A stretch of 50,750 bases of DNA from CAYJXK01 sp964374115 (GTDB lineage: Bacteria > Patescibacteriota > Patescibacteriia > Magasanikbacterales > UBA922). Positions within the stretch are counted from its first letter, which is position 1. Every line of letters begins with the position of its first letter. The notes beneath the pieces were generated by a model. The model ran no database searches. It was not told the origin of the DNA and saw only the letters and a list, made by a program, of their open reading frames with translations. The DNA is taken from NCBI GenBank assembly GCA_964374115.1, contig CAYJXK010000003.1, positions 1 through 50,750 on the forward strand, written 5' to 3'. Both the position numbers and the translations under genes were made by a program. Below, in pieces: positions 25,801-33,213 of this stretch.

Positions 25801-28185
25801 GTTCCAGGAACAGTCACAATCAATCTTCTCGATGTGAATGGGAATGCGACGACCACAAACAAAGTCGTCGTAGAATTTGTTCACATTGGCGGCACATCAA
25901 ACAATATCAGCGAATTTGGTGGGACAGCCTCTACGACAGTGTTACTTCCGACGTTTGATGTGGGGGCGGATAGTGTCACAACAGGCGCTATCACAAACAC
26001 GAGTCCAGCCAATTTTTATCTTATGTCTGTGGTCATTCCTGGCGTATCTCAATCTGATATGTCTGTTTATGGGGCGTCTGGCACGATTATGGCGACATCA
26101 TCAGCAACAACCGGGTTGTGGAAAGTAGAAGTGGATGGGAGTGAATCAATCAACATCAGATTGCCAGATCTGAATACTATTTCTGGGACAGTGACAGATG
26201 CGAGTGGCAACGCAGTGCCTGATGCCAAAGTGATTCTTCGAGACAGTAATAATGAAACCGTGGAAGTCACAGCAGATACCAATGGATATTACGCGACCAA
26301 AGTGTCTGATGGCACCTATCAGGTATACGCGAGTAAGGATGGCTATATAGACACCGCGACCACTGTTACGATTACGACGACGACAGCTATGTCTGCCGCG
26401 TCTACCAAAGTAACAGCGACCACTATTGCAATCACTGGCACGATCACTACAAATGGGAGCGCGGTTGCCGATGCGACGGTACGAGCCGAGAAGCTTGGTG
26501 GCGGAATGGTGATGGCAACTACAGGATCAGATGGGACATACACGGTTTTGGTTACGAGTGGTGATTGGAAGATTTCTGCGGTTGCAGATGGATATGCTGA
26601 AAAGGCGCATGGAAGCGTGGTGACCATCAGTTCTTCTGACAAATCTGGGATCAATGTTGATCTTACGACGACGAACACAGCTCTTGCTGGCACCACATCT
26701 CTTAGTCTTACTCCTCAGACAGGAGGGCAGCTCAATGATACGATCGCGAATATAAATATCAAAGCGCCTGGCTCGTCCTTGTCCAATAGTACTGATAGCA
26801 TACTTCTTTCATCCAAAGAAATTTCAAATGTTGTCTCTCTTGGCACAGGCATGCCGATCGGCAGTGAAGGAAAAGAAATCCGAAGTATCACGAACGATGG
26901 AGAAACAATCACCACGCTGAATGATGATGTGGGAGTCAGCGGGAGTTACACAACGAGCGAGCTCACAACCTCTCTTGGCACGCTCACGATTGCAAAGATC
27001 GAGGCAGTACATATGTCGAGTATTGATGAAACCACCGACAACTGGGAAAATCTTCCAACGACTATTTCGTACAAGAATTCAAGTGGTAATTATGTGGAGC
27101 CGAACAGCACGCTTTCCAATGTTTCTTCTGTCTCATTCACAGGCCAGACAGTGCACTTGTCTGTGTTCAACGCCACCCAACCATCGGATGGATTGGCGCC
27201 GGCGACTCCTAGTGGTATCGCCGTCTCAGGGAGCAATGGAAGCGTGACCATCTCGTGGAGCGCGGTCACAACAAATAGTGACGGATCAACCATCTCGGAT
27301 TTACTCGGATATGAGATATATCGCGCGACGAGCGAAGGTAGTCCTTTTACTCAGATTAATACATCGGATATCACAGGCACGAGCTATACTGATTCAGGTC
27401 TTTCCAATGGCACGACGTATTATTACAAGGTGACTGCCGCAGATACCGGAGGACTTGAATCATCAATGACAGGAGCCTATTCTGGACTGCCGACTGCCGC
27501 ACAATCTGGTAGTGGTGGTGGGACGAATTTTCCTTCTTCTGGAACACCAGCAACATCAGGAGTGGGGAAAGATACCAAGAAAGAAGTCAAAAAAGAAACA
27601 ACAGAATCCAAGATAAAAACAGCACCAACCACTTCAGTACAGGAGACCTTTACCGTAGGATCCCCCACGTCCATCTCTGTTGACGGATCATCTCATATTG
27701 TCACAGTCACAAACGTATATACAAAGACAAAGAAGATTAGAGTGACGATTGCGTCAAAGATTGTGAAACTTACTTTGAAGCTGGGTCAGACAAAGATGGC
27801 AGACACAAATGGCGATGGAAAGAAGGATTTGAAAGTGAAATATGTCGCGCTGAAGGATGAAAAACCGGTTTTGCAGTTTACCCCGATCAAGATCAAAGCA
27901 AAAAAGGTTTCCTCACCCGCTTCTTCCACATCAAGTGCTCAATCCAAGGCAACTCCGACCAAGTTTATCTTTATTTCGGATCTCAAAGCAGGGGGTAATG
28001 GCAATGAAGTGAAACAGCTTCAGATCAAGTTGAAAGCCCTTGGTTTCTTCCCAGCGACAGTCGAGCCCAATGGCAATTATGGTCCAGTGACTGTTGAAGC
28101 AGTCAAGAAGTTCCAAAAAGCCAAAGGAGTTGAAGCGCTTGGAATCGTAGGCAAAGCGACCCGTGATGTGTTGAACAAATTATAG
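19843..28185 (+). CDS. Giant secreted multidomain protein with C-terminal peptidoglycan-binding domain
   Basis: A 2,780-residue protein. The ATG at 19843 gives a classical signal peptide (MRKFSKFFSLCIVLALFFSL ending at VDA). The open frame extends upstream to a TTG at 19795, which is less likely. Domains in order: a lamin-tail-like domain (residues about 310-460, with VISEIKVG and DEFIEIYN); a carboxypeptidase-regulatory-like domain (660-720); three Ig-like Big_5-type domains (about 750-1130, each with an F(N/S)(K/E)xM motif); a Gly-rich linker near 1260-1300; further carboxypeptidase-regulatory-like repeats (about 1470-2270); a fibronectin type III domain (about 2450-2550); and a peptidoglycan-binding domain (last 70 residues, GNEVKQLQIKLKALGFF). 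Two acidic DxNGDG loops may bind calcium. It is probably a wall-tethered adhesin or scaffold. No enzymatic domain was recognised. Confidence 0.85.
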   Translation: MRKFSKFFSLCIVLALFFSLSFTALFPSRVDAAIIATGPNELIPSGGMHLPASGFDSPILKFSLTQSAGETLSSVALTITNNASSTVTNNALADHIDFLAVYRDTNGNNFFDPQSDLLAGTQSIVKVATSTTVISTGSNNTIASTGGLPTTFFVTVKTDSTWIAPDAFKVNMAANGIVTSANSPTVTALTGLNAVDAQTQSGGGMGGFGVQKVIFVSSKVVDVIFTDLLDLNAGQTTSTANYTFTGTGAASVTSVIVLPDNKTVRVIAADSAALVGTGGSHITVSTNVKNHQGIPNSSSATMPLFDGFQPLVISEIKVGTATDPFDEFIEIYNRSGGAVPTSTMKLHFVNVDGTVDVNVPLTFLNFVTNTPANGFFLIAPVTSPASTTADAVYTTSSIRSLVPNGGAYLSTNVASSTGVLDRVCWGSHTPTTDCEGAAAPSIGNNGTSLERKANNSSTPATMEGGSDAANGNGTDTQNNVFDFVVRGTPQPQSTGIPTGQSALFSETPGGGFWGAGNQAPKIQHVSVFSATTNTLFSVIARMTDDGGDLTPSKTQLILCTTSAATCTPASSTPIFGTSIGAGWFKFSSTSTTWGLNRTLLKYYLQATDSAPTPKTQVFTNDPSFDTVTFDTTSNGIQSGTLQQSKSLGVTLSSGNLGSASLIGSVKDSSSVGIGGATVWLEGTQFAATTANDGSFSFANVGPSGGKQLRVAKDGYGDQVSSIFVPPSGFVNLPVTTLFGGTVGSGGDFSQPKVINSNPPMNATGFPTQGPGGGAPSIILNFNKAMSTSTILIDNSNNNTTAAATIYLTEAGSQTKISSTVTIASNQTQVTITPAAALTVGKGYTLFVTPGAKDTAGNPVSGNGGGGQFVLMFSTTGQFFSNFSEIGGGGSTFGQGSAFPPFVKGSMPAPGAQNIALNAKFFITFSEAMQDTSVNKSKVVLYSVSSPFTSNETKSEIATTNSFDTTGKILILTPTVNLGSKGHYRIEVLGGITSSKGVPLGNPGATGFSSNSAYKTDFDVGSSTDTTAPVVVGTIPSASATGASTVNPIVINFSEVMDPSTISDSTISVKLGSSAVDGTLTYDPMAWTAKFVPTYSLTALSNYTITITTGVKDLAGNALAAESLRTFTTGNADSTQPVLMSAQGNDFALKINFSKPMLSVPTSDLNGASSVLTKENYTLHIVNSVGAVQGSALLLTGATLSYDAPMKSVTITGLPSIGGFSAGSTLIRVTVTSTKDIGFNTIANGFNVATSTAQSSSMGGGFFGGGGPVQDGSGNIIQGGGFGPPPTEMSSFKGGGFNIGFIPSAKAFPFNSMAGVSTNYAIEVPISTQIPAGGKVCVTFPEGTDVTNAKKDAMSPKNNDINGPGTGTVVFATSEGTLPSGWVTGGQSSDGVIVNISSYSVCAILGAVATRSEGGDTHDFVNLDLAQIVNSSIVTGIGTSGNAASIETRKGDDTVLENFTSGSFFTTQGGNYTVRGRVLAGATGLDGVNVFLMSPMTGPQSTTTATGRFNAQAGEFLFQTLVTSSYMLGIDQYFKVGATNYTSGVPIPVNVNNTTCPTTICSNNISVADASTGATVTISISGTFSNDAVDIFASGPNGFRIVTTTLNGTLTNNTANSIKLNANGSWFVGFGPAMQGGMFSQSGPTNPPGWIIPKPKQVIVSGCPGACAVSPGTVAFNVSTADKTVKFIVKDQTTSKIGQAHVSAYSPGLGVGNDTIVNADGTGSLKLSYGTFKVSANVSGMLPGAERSILVKSDGGADKVFIDGSSTGIALSSMANTDLVLTISKPSYTISGKVTDGTNAISNAPVFGFRTDGQGHTQTFTNSSGEYSLYVNNGIWKIGVMLPEHGRLEKTVTISGASASNQNFEPDTSSVTYASLTKSVIFDTNGDGVYVVADDQEVNNATVIIRGTTGDFNNDGDTSDTGEGTVFINTIITDTNGSSTFKLPPGTFTMEAWSPTYGNISSSSIATTIVVNSAGTITQQPADILAQVPGTVTINLLDVNGNATTTNKVVVEFVHIGGTSNNISEFGGTASTTVLLPTFDVGADSVTTGAITNTSPANFYLMSVVIPGVSQSDMSVYGASGTIMATSSATTGLWKVEVDGSESINIRLPDLNTISGTVTDASGNAVPDAKVILRDSNNETVEVTADTNGYYATKVSDGTYQVYASKDGYIDTATTVTITTTTAMSAASTKVTATTIAITGTITTNGSAVADATVRAEKLGGGMVMATTGSDGTYTVLVTSGDWKISAVADGYAEKAHGSVVTISSSDKSGINVDLTTTNTALAGTTSLSLTPQTGGQLNDTIANINIKAPGSSLSNSTDSILLSSKEISNVVSLGTGMPIGSEGKEIRSITNDGETITTLNDDVGVSGSYTTSELTTSLGTLTIAKIEAVHMSSIDETTDNWENLPTTISYKNSSGNYVEPNSTLSNVSSVSFTGQTVHLSVFNATQPSDGLAPATPSGIAVSGSNGSVTISWSAVTTNSDGSTISDLLGYEIYRATSEGSPFTQINTSDITGTSYTDSGLSNGTTYYYKVTAADTGGLESSMTGAYSGLPTAAQSGSGGGTNFPSSGTPATSGVGKDTKKEVKKETTESKIKTAPTTSVQETFTVGSPTSISVDGSSHIVTVTNVYTKTKKIRVTIASKIVKLTLKLGQTKMADTNGDGKKDLKVKYVALKDEKPVLQFTPIKIKAKKVSSPASSTSSAQSKATPTKFIFISDLKAGGNGNEVKQLQIKLKALGFFPATVEPNGNYGPVTVEAVKKFQKAKGVEALGIVGKATRDVLNKL

Positions 28186-28204
28186 AGGATTCCTTTACTT
28201 CATC

Positions 28205-28243
28205 AAAAAAGACTCTGCGTACGATCGCCGAGTCTTTTTTTTC
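28205..28243 (+). terminator. Intrinsic terminator after the giant surface protein
   Basis: AAAAAAGACTC, a 12-nt loop, GAGTC and then eight Ts, 20 bp after the stop codon. The A-run on the other side makes it potentially bidirectional. Confidence 0.8.
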
Positions 28244-28275
28244 TTGCTATTATGTTCTGGAAAAGGTATGCTATT

Positions 28276-28304
28276 TTGTGGCGAAAATTTGCTACCATTA
28301 TATT
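28276..28304 (+). promoter_or_regulatory. Putative promoter for the 149-residue secreted protein
   Basis: TTGTGG at 28276-28281, a 17-bp spacer and TATATT at 28299-28304 (5 of 6). It gives a leader of only a few nucleotides before the ATG at 28317. Confidence 0.4.
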
Positions 28305-28316
28305 TTATTGTAATAT

Positions 28317-28766
28317 ATGAGAAACATAAGAGAAATTGCTCTTGCTGCCGGTGTTGCGGGGGGAGGGCTTGGAGTAGAAGCCACTGCTCTTGCAGAAGAG
28401 CGCTCGGGGGACACCCCTTCACAGGTGCCACGAGAATTGCGCGCAAACGAAGGCGAGAGGACCGTGCTCATTGAAACAAAAATAGGACATGGGCTCGTGA
28501 TCGCTATGTATGGTCTCGCAAGAGACATAATGGACGCGTACAAAAAATTTCCCAACCGAGAAGACGCACGGATCAAGGTGGCGCTCTTTGGTCCAGAAAT
28601 AGACGCGAAAGCGAATAAATTAAAGAAGGCAGATTATGAAACAATTAAAAAAATGCTCGTGGATGCGCTTCTCAGAGAAGCGAAAGGGGAGGGAGTCCCT
28701 CTTGATGTCACATTTGAATCCACGCCAACACCCGATCATTTTATTGCGCAGTGGCGTATTGAATAA
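28317..28766 (+). CDS. Small secreted protein of unknown function
   Basis: A 149-residue protein that I do not recognise. The N-terminus (MRNIREIALAAGVAGGGLGV ending near ATALAEE) looks like a short signal peptide with an ALA cleavage site. The mature part is mixed alpha/beta and highly charged. It has a hydrophobic strand (VLIETKIGHGLVIAMYGLA), a Lys-rich helix (AKANKLKKADYETIKKML) and a C-terminal strand ending in AQWRIE. The periodicity and codon use look like a true gene. It converges with the CAP-domain gene, the two stops being only 8 bp apart, and it is preceded by a terminator and a possible promoter. No function is proposed. Confidence 0.65.
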   Translation: MRNIREIALAAGVAGGGLGVEATALAEERSGDTPSQVPRELRANEGERTVLIETKIGHGLVIAMYGLARDIMDAYKKFPNREDARIKVALFGPEIDAKANKLKKADYETIKKMLVDALLREAKGEGVPLDVTFESTPTPDHFIAQWRIE

Positions 28767-28774
28767 GGCGTATA

Positions 28775-30103
28775 TTATACCATCCAAAGAGAGAGGAGAA
28801 GGAGAATGACCCCAGAGGTTTGCGCGATAATATGGTAGTGCTGTCTACGAATGTGAATGAAAATATTAAAGAGAAGCGCGACTGTGAAGAACGCCGCGAA
28901 ACCAAGATAGAGATTGCGTGAGATATCAAAAAGAGATACAAATGATAAGAGCGTGTTTCTCGATTGCACATATTTTTCTATGGGGGTTGGCGCAAAGAAG
29001 GGTATTTCTTTCCACGAAATGCTCTCGTCAATGATCTCGCGATTTTTTCCTTGAATATGAATCGTGGGCTCGAGTACCACACCGAAGACTTCTTTCAGAG
29101 AAAGTGGAATACGGAGTATGCCGGTATAGGTCGAAGAGCCGGTAACAGCGAGTGGAAATGTATAAGAGAGAAGAGAGACAGTCGCAGTTGCAACCTTTCC
29201 TTCAATATGCGCCGTTGCTGTGATGAGTGTCATTTCTCCTTGATCCACGGCAGTGACGAATGAAGCATTTTTATGATACGCGAGTGGTTCTTTTTGAAGT
29301 ATTTGTGGTGGATAATAGAGTGGAGTCTCTGCTATCGCAGTCACTGGCGTGGTGGTAGTTGAAGGAGGAGAAGAGGGAGAAGACACCAGCGTCTTGATGA
29401 CTGGTTTATTCGGAGGGAGAGGGGATGCGGGAGGGGTAACTGGCGCGGGTATTGGTGGAGTCGAGGAGGCAGATTGTTTTGGAGCAGGCGCAGACAGCGC
29501 GCTGTCTGCCTGCACTGTTATTTCTGAAAGTCGTGGTTTGCCAAAATGCGCGGCCGCATACACCACGGGGTTGCCATTATATGAGCCAGGCGCAAGTCCC
29601 ACACCGAGTTCTTCGTAATCAGGATCCACAAGGTTGGCATAGTGAGTCGGGCTTTGTATCCATCCTTTCATGAGGGTTTCAGCATCACTAAACCCAATGG
29701 CCAGATTTTCTCCTGCCGTAATATATGATGTGTATCCTGCCTGCGAAAGGAAATAGGCGAGACCATGATTGTTGGGATTAGTATGACTAAAGTAGGCAAA
29801 AGTAGCCATGTCATCAGCTTTGAGTTGAGACGATGCGTAGAGTTTTTTTGTTTTGATGAGAGATGAAAGCCCTACATTTCCCCGAAGTTCATTGGTGAGT
29901 TTCACAATCGTTCGTTGTTGCTCTTCGAGCACATCTGGCAGGAGGAATACCTCCGTTGGAAGCAGAAGCGTGAAGACGATCACGATTATTTTTGTCAAAA
30001 GAAAGACAGCGCTATACAGAACCGCGCGTTTGGTATGCAGAATATGCGGGTGATAATTATTGCCTTCGTGTGGAATGAAATACGTTTTGAACGTTTGTTT
30101 CAT
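28775..30103 (-). CDS. CAP (SCP/PR1-like, YkwD-type) domain membrane protein
   Basis: A 442-residue protein. A hydrophobic segment near residues 28-50 (AVLYSAVFLLTKIIVIVFTLLL) acts as signal or anchor. Residues of about 65-195 form a CAP domain of the bacterial YkwD type: LTNELRGNVGLSSL, FAYFSHTNP with the conserved His, YITAGENLAIGF with the conserved Glu, and MKGWIQSPTHYANLVDP. A Pro/Ser/Thr-rich linker follows (about 210-260). A second beta-rich extracellular region comes next, then two C-terminal spans (LGFAAFFTVALLFNIFI and IIAQTSGVILLLLSLWMV). CAP proteins are secreted and of varied function. Here the domain would be held at the outer membrane face. A family A palindromic element lies just upstream. 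Confidence 0.8.
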   Translation of the reverse strand: MKQTFKTYFIPHEGNNYHPHILHTKRAVLYSAVFLLTKIIVIVFTLLLPTEVFLLPDVLEEQQRTIVKLTNELRGNVGLSSLIKTKKLYASSQLKADDMATFAYFSHTNPNNHGLAYFLSQAGYTSYITAGENLAIGFSDAETLMKGWIQSPTHYANLVDPDYEELGVGLAPGSYNGNPVVYAAAHFGKPRLSEITVQADSALSAPAPKQSASSTPPIPAPVTPPASPLPPNKPVIKTLVSSPSSPPSTTTTPVTAIAETPLYYPPQILQKEPLAYHKNASFVTAVDQGEMTLITATAHIEGKVATATVSLLSYTFPLAVTGSSTYTGILRIPLSLKEVFGVVLEPTIHIQGKNREIIDESISWKEIPFFAPTPIEKYVQSRNTLLSFVSLFDISRNLYLGFAAFFTVALLFNIFIHIRRQHYHIIAQTSGVILLLLSLWMV

Positions 30104-30155
30104 ATGTTCATCTGATCACTTTACCACTTCAGCACATTTATGTATCATTTATAGC

Positions 30156-30326
30156 GAATTCATACGCTATATTTTTCTTCCGTATCGTTACGATTTCTTT
30201 TTTCTTCCCTCCAAAACCCGCATCCGGAACACTCAACAAATAGCATAGTCACCGACAGATTTTTTTACACGAACGTTTTTGCCCTGAGAATTGTAGGCAC
30301 AGAAAATCCAGTCACTTTATGAATTC
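30156..30326. mobile_element. MITE-like element, family A copy (171 bp)
   Basis: Bounded by GAATTCATA and TATGAATTC. The interior aligns with the copy at 42349-42553: CGTATCGTTACGATTTC then TTTTTTCTTCCCTCCAAAACCCGCA, and further on TTTTTGCCCTGAGAATTGTAGGCACA. It lies between the CAP-gene start and the terminator of the neighbouring repeat-protein gene. The stretch 30104-30402 otherwise holds only that terminator. Confidence 0.65.
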
Positions 30327-30356
30327 CTACTAGTATAGAATATCACGCAAAGACAC

Positions 30357-30387
30357 CAAACGCCAGTCCGTGAGGACTGGCGTTTTT
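30357..30387. terminator. Intrinsic terminator of the 762-residue repeat-protein gene
   Basis: A perfect 10-bp stem ACGCCAGTCC/GGACTGGCGT with a GTGA loop lies 20 bp beyond the stop codon of the minus-strand gene. The T-run is longer on the plus strand (five Ts) than on the minus strand (three), so it may work in both directions. Confidence 0.7.
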
Positions 30388-30402
30388 GGTATCAGAGAAT
30401 AT

Positions 30403-32691
30403 TTATTGCGTAATCGGCGCTCCATCCTCGTACACTTCGGTATTGGCAATCACCGCAATACGATCTGTGCGATATCCGAGTGATTTGAAGAGGTCGAGAC
30501 TTACAATATGCCGTTTGATTTGTTTTATTGGATCATTTTCCTGTGGCTCCAATCGGTACACTTTTGAACTTCCCGCGTATTTCACAATAGTGAAATTTGG
30601 GTGGTGATTCGTATAGTCAATCGTCGTGCCATCGGCGTACTTGTCGAGGAGAGTTTTATCCACATCTTGGATCCAGCTCGATCCGTCTACCCCATAGAGA
30701 GCCGTCAAAATGGCAGCAGTTTTGATCCAGAGTTTTTCTCCATTTGCGAGAAAATACACATTTGAATCTTTGATATTCTTCACAATCGCGCCGTACTTTG
30801 GATCCCAGAGTGGCCCCCAAGGCATAAAGCCAAGCGTGTCATCTGCGATTTCATCAAGATTCTTTTTGGAAGTTGTTTGCACGTCATTCCATGACTTGAA
30901 GTATGAGAAGAATTTCGCGGGACTCGTGAACGCGCGTTTGGTGCACTTTTCTGTGATGTAATATACCGCAGGATTGCCGACAGATTTATACGCCGCATCC
31001 GCGTCGAGCGCGCATCCTGGGATTTTGGTCCCTAACACGAGCGCAATAGTGATGGTGTCTGAGACGGTTCCGCTCGTTCCTGAGGCATTCTTGAATTTGG
31101 CATGCAAGGTGAAGGGCCCAATGAATCCTTGTGGGTACGTAAAGGTAAGGGATGGAACAAATGGCTCCATGGACACTCCAGCGAAGGTTGAGTCAGTCGA
31201 AATTGCCATTTCTGTTGGAGCATCACTTGCCGAGAGATTTACGGTGAACGTATTGTTGGTCGTGTTGAGTGAATCGTCCACGATATTGATGCTCGGATTT
31301 TTTGGACCAGCAACAAAGAAACTTCCGCCGCCTCCACCTCCGCCACCACTTGGTGTGGTTGGGGGTTGTGGAATTTCTACGCTCACAACGTTCACGGTGC
31401 GTGTGACTGTGGCAATATTGCCCGCTTTGTCTGTCGCGGTGTAGGTCACGGTGTATGAACCCACAGCATTCACATTGAGTCCTGTCATGTTCACACTGAC
31501 AGTAACTGCACCATCTACATCATCAACTGCCGTGGCTCCAGGATCAGTGAATGTCGCGCCAACGGTAAGTTGTAATGGATTTGCGCCGGTAAGAGTGATG
31601 ACAGGAGCTGTTTGGTCTGCTACTGTAAATCCTGTCGTACCGAAGGAAAACGGAGTACCATCTCCTTTCTTAATGGTGATTTCGTAATTTCCGAAAGGAA
31701 ATTTTTCCTGTGAAAGGACAAATGTATATTTTCCTGTCTCAGGATGATCGAAATTTGCAGTAACCAGAATTTTTTCTCCTTTGTCGGAAACTATCTCCAT
31801 TTGTACTCCGGAGGGAATATCCATCGAAGTGAGGATATCTGGGAATTCAGTAGTCATGAAGCGAGTCATCACCGTTACTGTTTCGCCCGGACCAAAGATA
31901 TTCTTTATGATACTTGGTTCTGCATTGAAGATATCAGCGGGGAGCACATCCAAGTATGTAGATCCTAACTGAAACGAAGTGCCATCTTCCTTCTCCAAAA
32001 CAATCGTGTATGTGCCAGGAGTAAATTTGGCGCTAGTAAGTTTGAACGTGTATGTGGCATCCCCAGTTTTTTGCAGTTCATTCTGACTGAGAACCACGGC
32101 ATTCGTGTTTGTATTGACTACCTTCAGGACAGTTCCTGGTAAAAGATTGTTTTGAACGAATAAGCCAGGAATTTCTGTCGTATCAAAGGCTGTAGTAATG
32201 GTTATTGTTTCTCCAATTTTTGCATTTGCGACCGTGATCACTGGTTGCGCGTTGGTAATTGTTTGGACAGTAAATCCAGTCGTACCAAAAGTAAATTGAG
32301 TTCCATCTTCTTTTTCTATTGTAACCATGTATGAACCAGCCGAGAATTTTTCTTTGGAGACGACAAAGGTATAGGCGCCCAATCCTGTTTTTGTGAATTC
32401 ATTGGTGTCAAGGACAAGGGTTCCTGCCCCGTCATCTTTTTTTACTCGTAAGGCGATCCCGGCAGGAACATCTCCAGATACAAGTAAGTTTGGGAGTTCA
32501 CTGGTTTCAAAGGATGTTGTCACTTCAACTGTTTCTCCAACAAATACAGATATGTCTTCCGATGTTACTATTGGCTGTGCGTTCATAATTTCCGCACCTT
32601 GAGCTGACAACAATGGAAAAAGAGAAAAAACGACAACCAGGAACGATGTCCACATCGTTTTTTGGAGCGTTTTTATCGTGGCGGTATTCAT
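30403..32691 (-). CDS. Secreted repeat protein with DUF5011-like domain and C-terminal VYYI/VYFL repeats
   Basis: A 762-residue protein if started at the ATG at 32691, which gives a clean signal peptide (MNTATIKTLQKTMWTSFLVV ending SAQGAE). The open frame extends to 32778 but would then begin almost at the predicted transcription start. Three tandem Ig-like repeats of about 107 residues follow, each beginning with NAxP and containing GETV/I, AYTFVVSxEKF and an EDGTxFxFGTTGFTV-type end. A DUF5011/HYR-like domain comes next (APVITLTGANPLQL), then a Gly8 linker and another beta domain. The C-terminus has three short repeats around VYYI, VYFL and VYRL with Lys and aromatic residues, a module common in Patescibacteria surface proteins. 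It is probably cell-surface exposed. Exact function unknown. Confidence 0.75.
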   Translation of the reverse strand: MNTATIKTLQKTMWTSFLVVVFSLFPLLSAQGAEIMNAQPIVTSEDISVFVGETVEVTTSFETSELPNLLVSGDVPAGIALRVKKDDGAGTLVLDTNEFTKTGLGAYTFVVSKEKFSAGSYMVTIEKEDGTQFTFGTTGFTVQTITNAQPVITVANAKIGETITITTAFDTTEIPGLFVQNNLLPGTVLKVVNTNTNAVVLSQNELQKTGDATYTFKLTSAKFTPGTYTIVLEKEDGTSFQLGSTYLDVLPADIFNAEPSIIKNIFGPGETVTVMTRFMTTEFPDILTSMDIPSGVQMEIVSDKGEKILVTANFDHPETGKYTFVLSQEKFPFGNYEITIKKGDGTPFSFGTTGFTVADQTAPVITLTGANPLQLTVGATFTDPGATAVDDVDGAVTVSVNMTGLNVNAVGSYTVTYTATDKAGNIATVTRTVNVVSVEIPQPPTTPSGGGGGGGGSFFVAGPKNPSINIVDDSLNTTNNTFTVNLSASDAPTEMAISTDSTFAGVSMEPFVPSLTFTYPQGFIGPFTLHAKFKNASGTSGTVSDTITIALVLGTKIPGCALDADAAYKSVGNPAVYYITEKCTKRAFTSPAKFFSYFKSWNDVQTTSKKNLDEIADDTLGFMPWGPLWDPKYGAIVKNIKDSNVYFLANGEKLWIKTAAILTALYGVDGSSWIQDVDKTLLDKYADGTTIDYTNHHPNFTIVKYAGSSKVYRLEPQENDPIKQIKRHIVSLDLFKSLGYRTDRIAVIANTEVYEDGAPITQ

Positions 32692-32706
32692 AAATTTACT
32701 TATAAT

Positions 32707-32725
32707 TAAGCCAAATTTTGGCTTA
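32707..32725. promoter_or_regulatory. Perfect 9-bp inverted repeat in the leader of the repeat-protein gene
   Basis: TAAGCCAAA-T-TTTGGCTTA lies between the predicted promoter and the ATG at 32691. It could be an operator or an RNA hairpin close to the ribosome-binding region. Confidence 0.45.
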
Positions 32726-32789
32726 GGTGAATAATGTAGTTCTTTTATTATAGTACTCATATTTTCATATTCATTCAAGACAATGAGCT

Positions 32790-32818
32790 ACTCTAGCATA
32801 TATGTCAATACCTGTCAA
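32790..32818 (-). promoter_or_regulatory. Promoter for the 762-residue repeat-protein gene
   Basis: Minus-strand TTGACA (32818-32813), a 17-bp spacer and TAGAGT (32795-32790, 4 of 6). The -35 hexamer lies inside the 411-bp repeat, the -10 outside it. Confidence 0.5.
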
Positions 32819-33213
32819 CCCTACCTCCCCCCAACCTATACACAGGTCTCGGAAGACGTAGGGTTGGGGCTCCGACTTCATGGAAAAAAGTCGCGGAGCC
32901 CCTGTTGTGGAAAACCTCCTTAAAAGATCAGTAGGAAGATGGACCCCCCTTCATGCCCTACTGGCAGGACGGGTCCGGATTCGGCGGGAACATGCAGTTT
33001 CCGGTTGTCGGCTGGCATGCGTCGAACGTACACGGGTCGCCATCAGCGCACACCTTCCCCTGTCCTCCCAGGCACTTGCCGCTTGCGTTGCACTTGTCGT
33101 TCAAGGAACACAAGTTGGCGTCGTCGCAGGGAGTCCCAAACGGGACATTCGTGAACACGCACCCGGTCGCCGGATTGCACGAGTCAGTGGTGCAGGGGTT
33201 GTTGTCAGTGCAG
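32803..33213. repeat. 411-bp direct repeat, copy 1
   Basis: By eye identical to 38228-38638 (offset 5,425 bp). On the minus strand it spans the last 85 codons (including the stop) of the larger cysteine-rich gene, its 3' hairpin and the -35 region of the next gene. Sequence on either side differs between copies. Confidence 0.9.
32866..32902. terminator. 3' hairpin of the larger cysteine-rich gene
   Basis: GGGGCTCCGACTT pairs with AAGTCGCGGAGCCCC (two bulged bases) about 55 bp beyond the stop codon on the minus strand. It lacks a T-run, so it may protect the 3' end rather than terminate by itself. An identical structure follows the second gene at 38291-38327. Confidence 0.5.
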
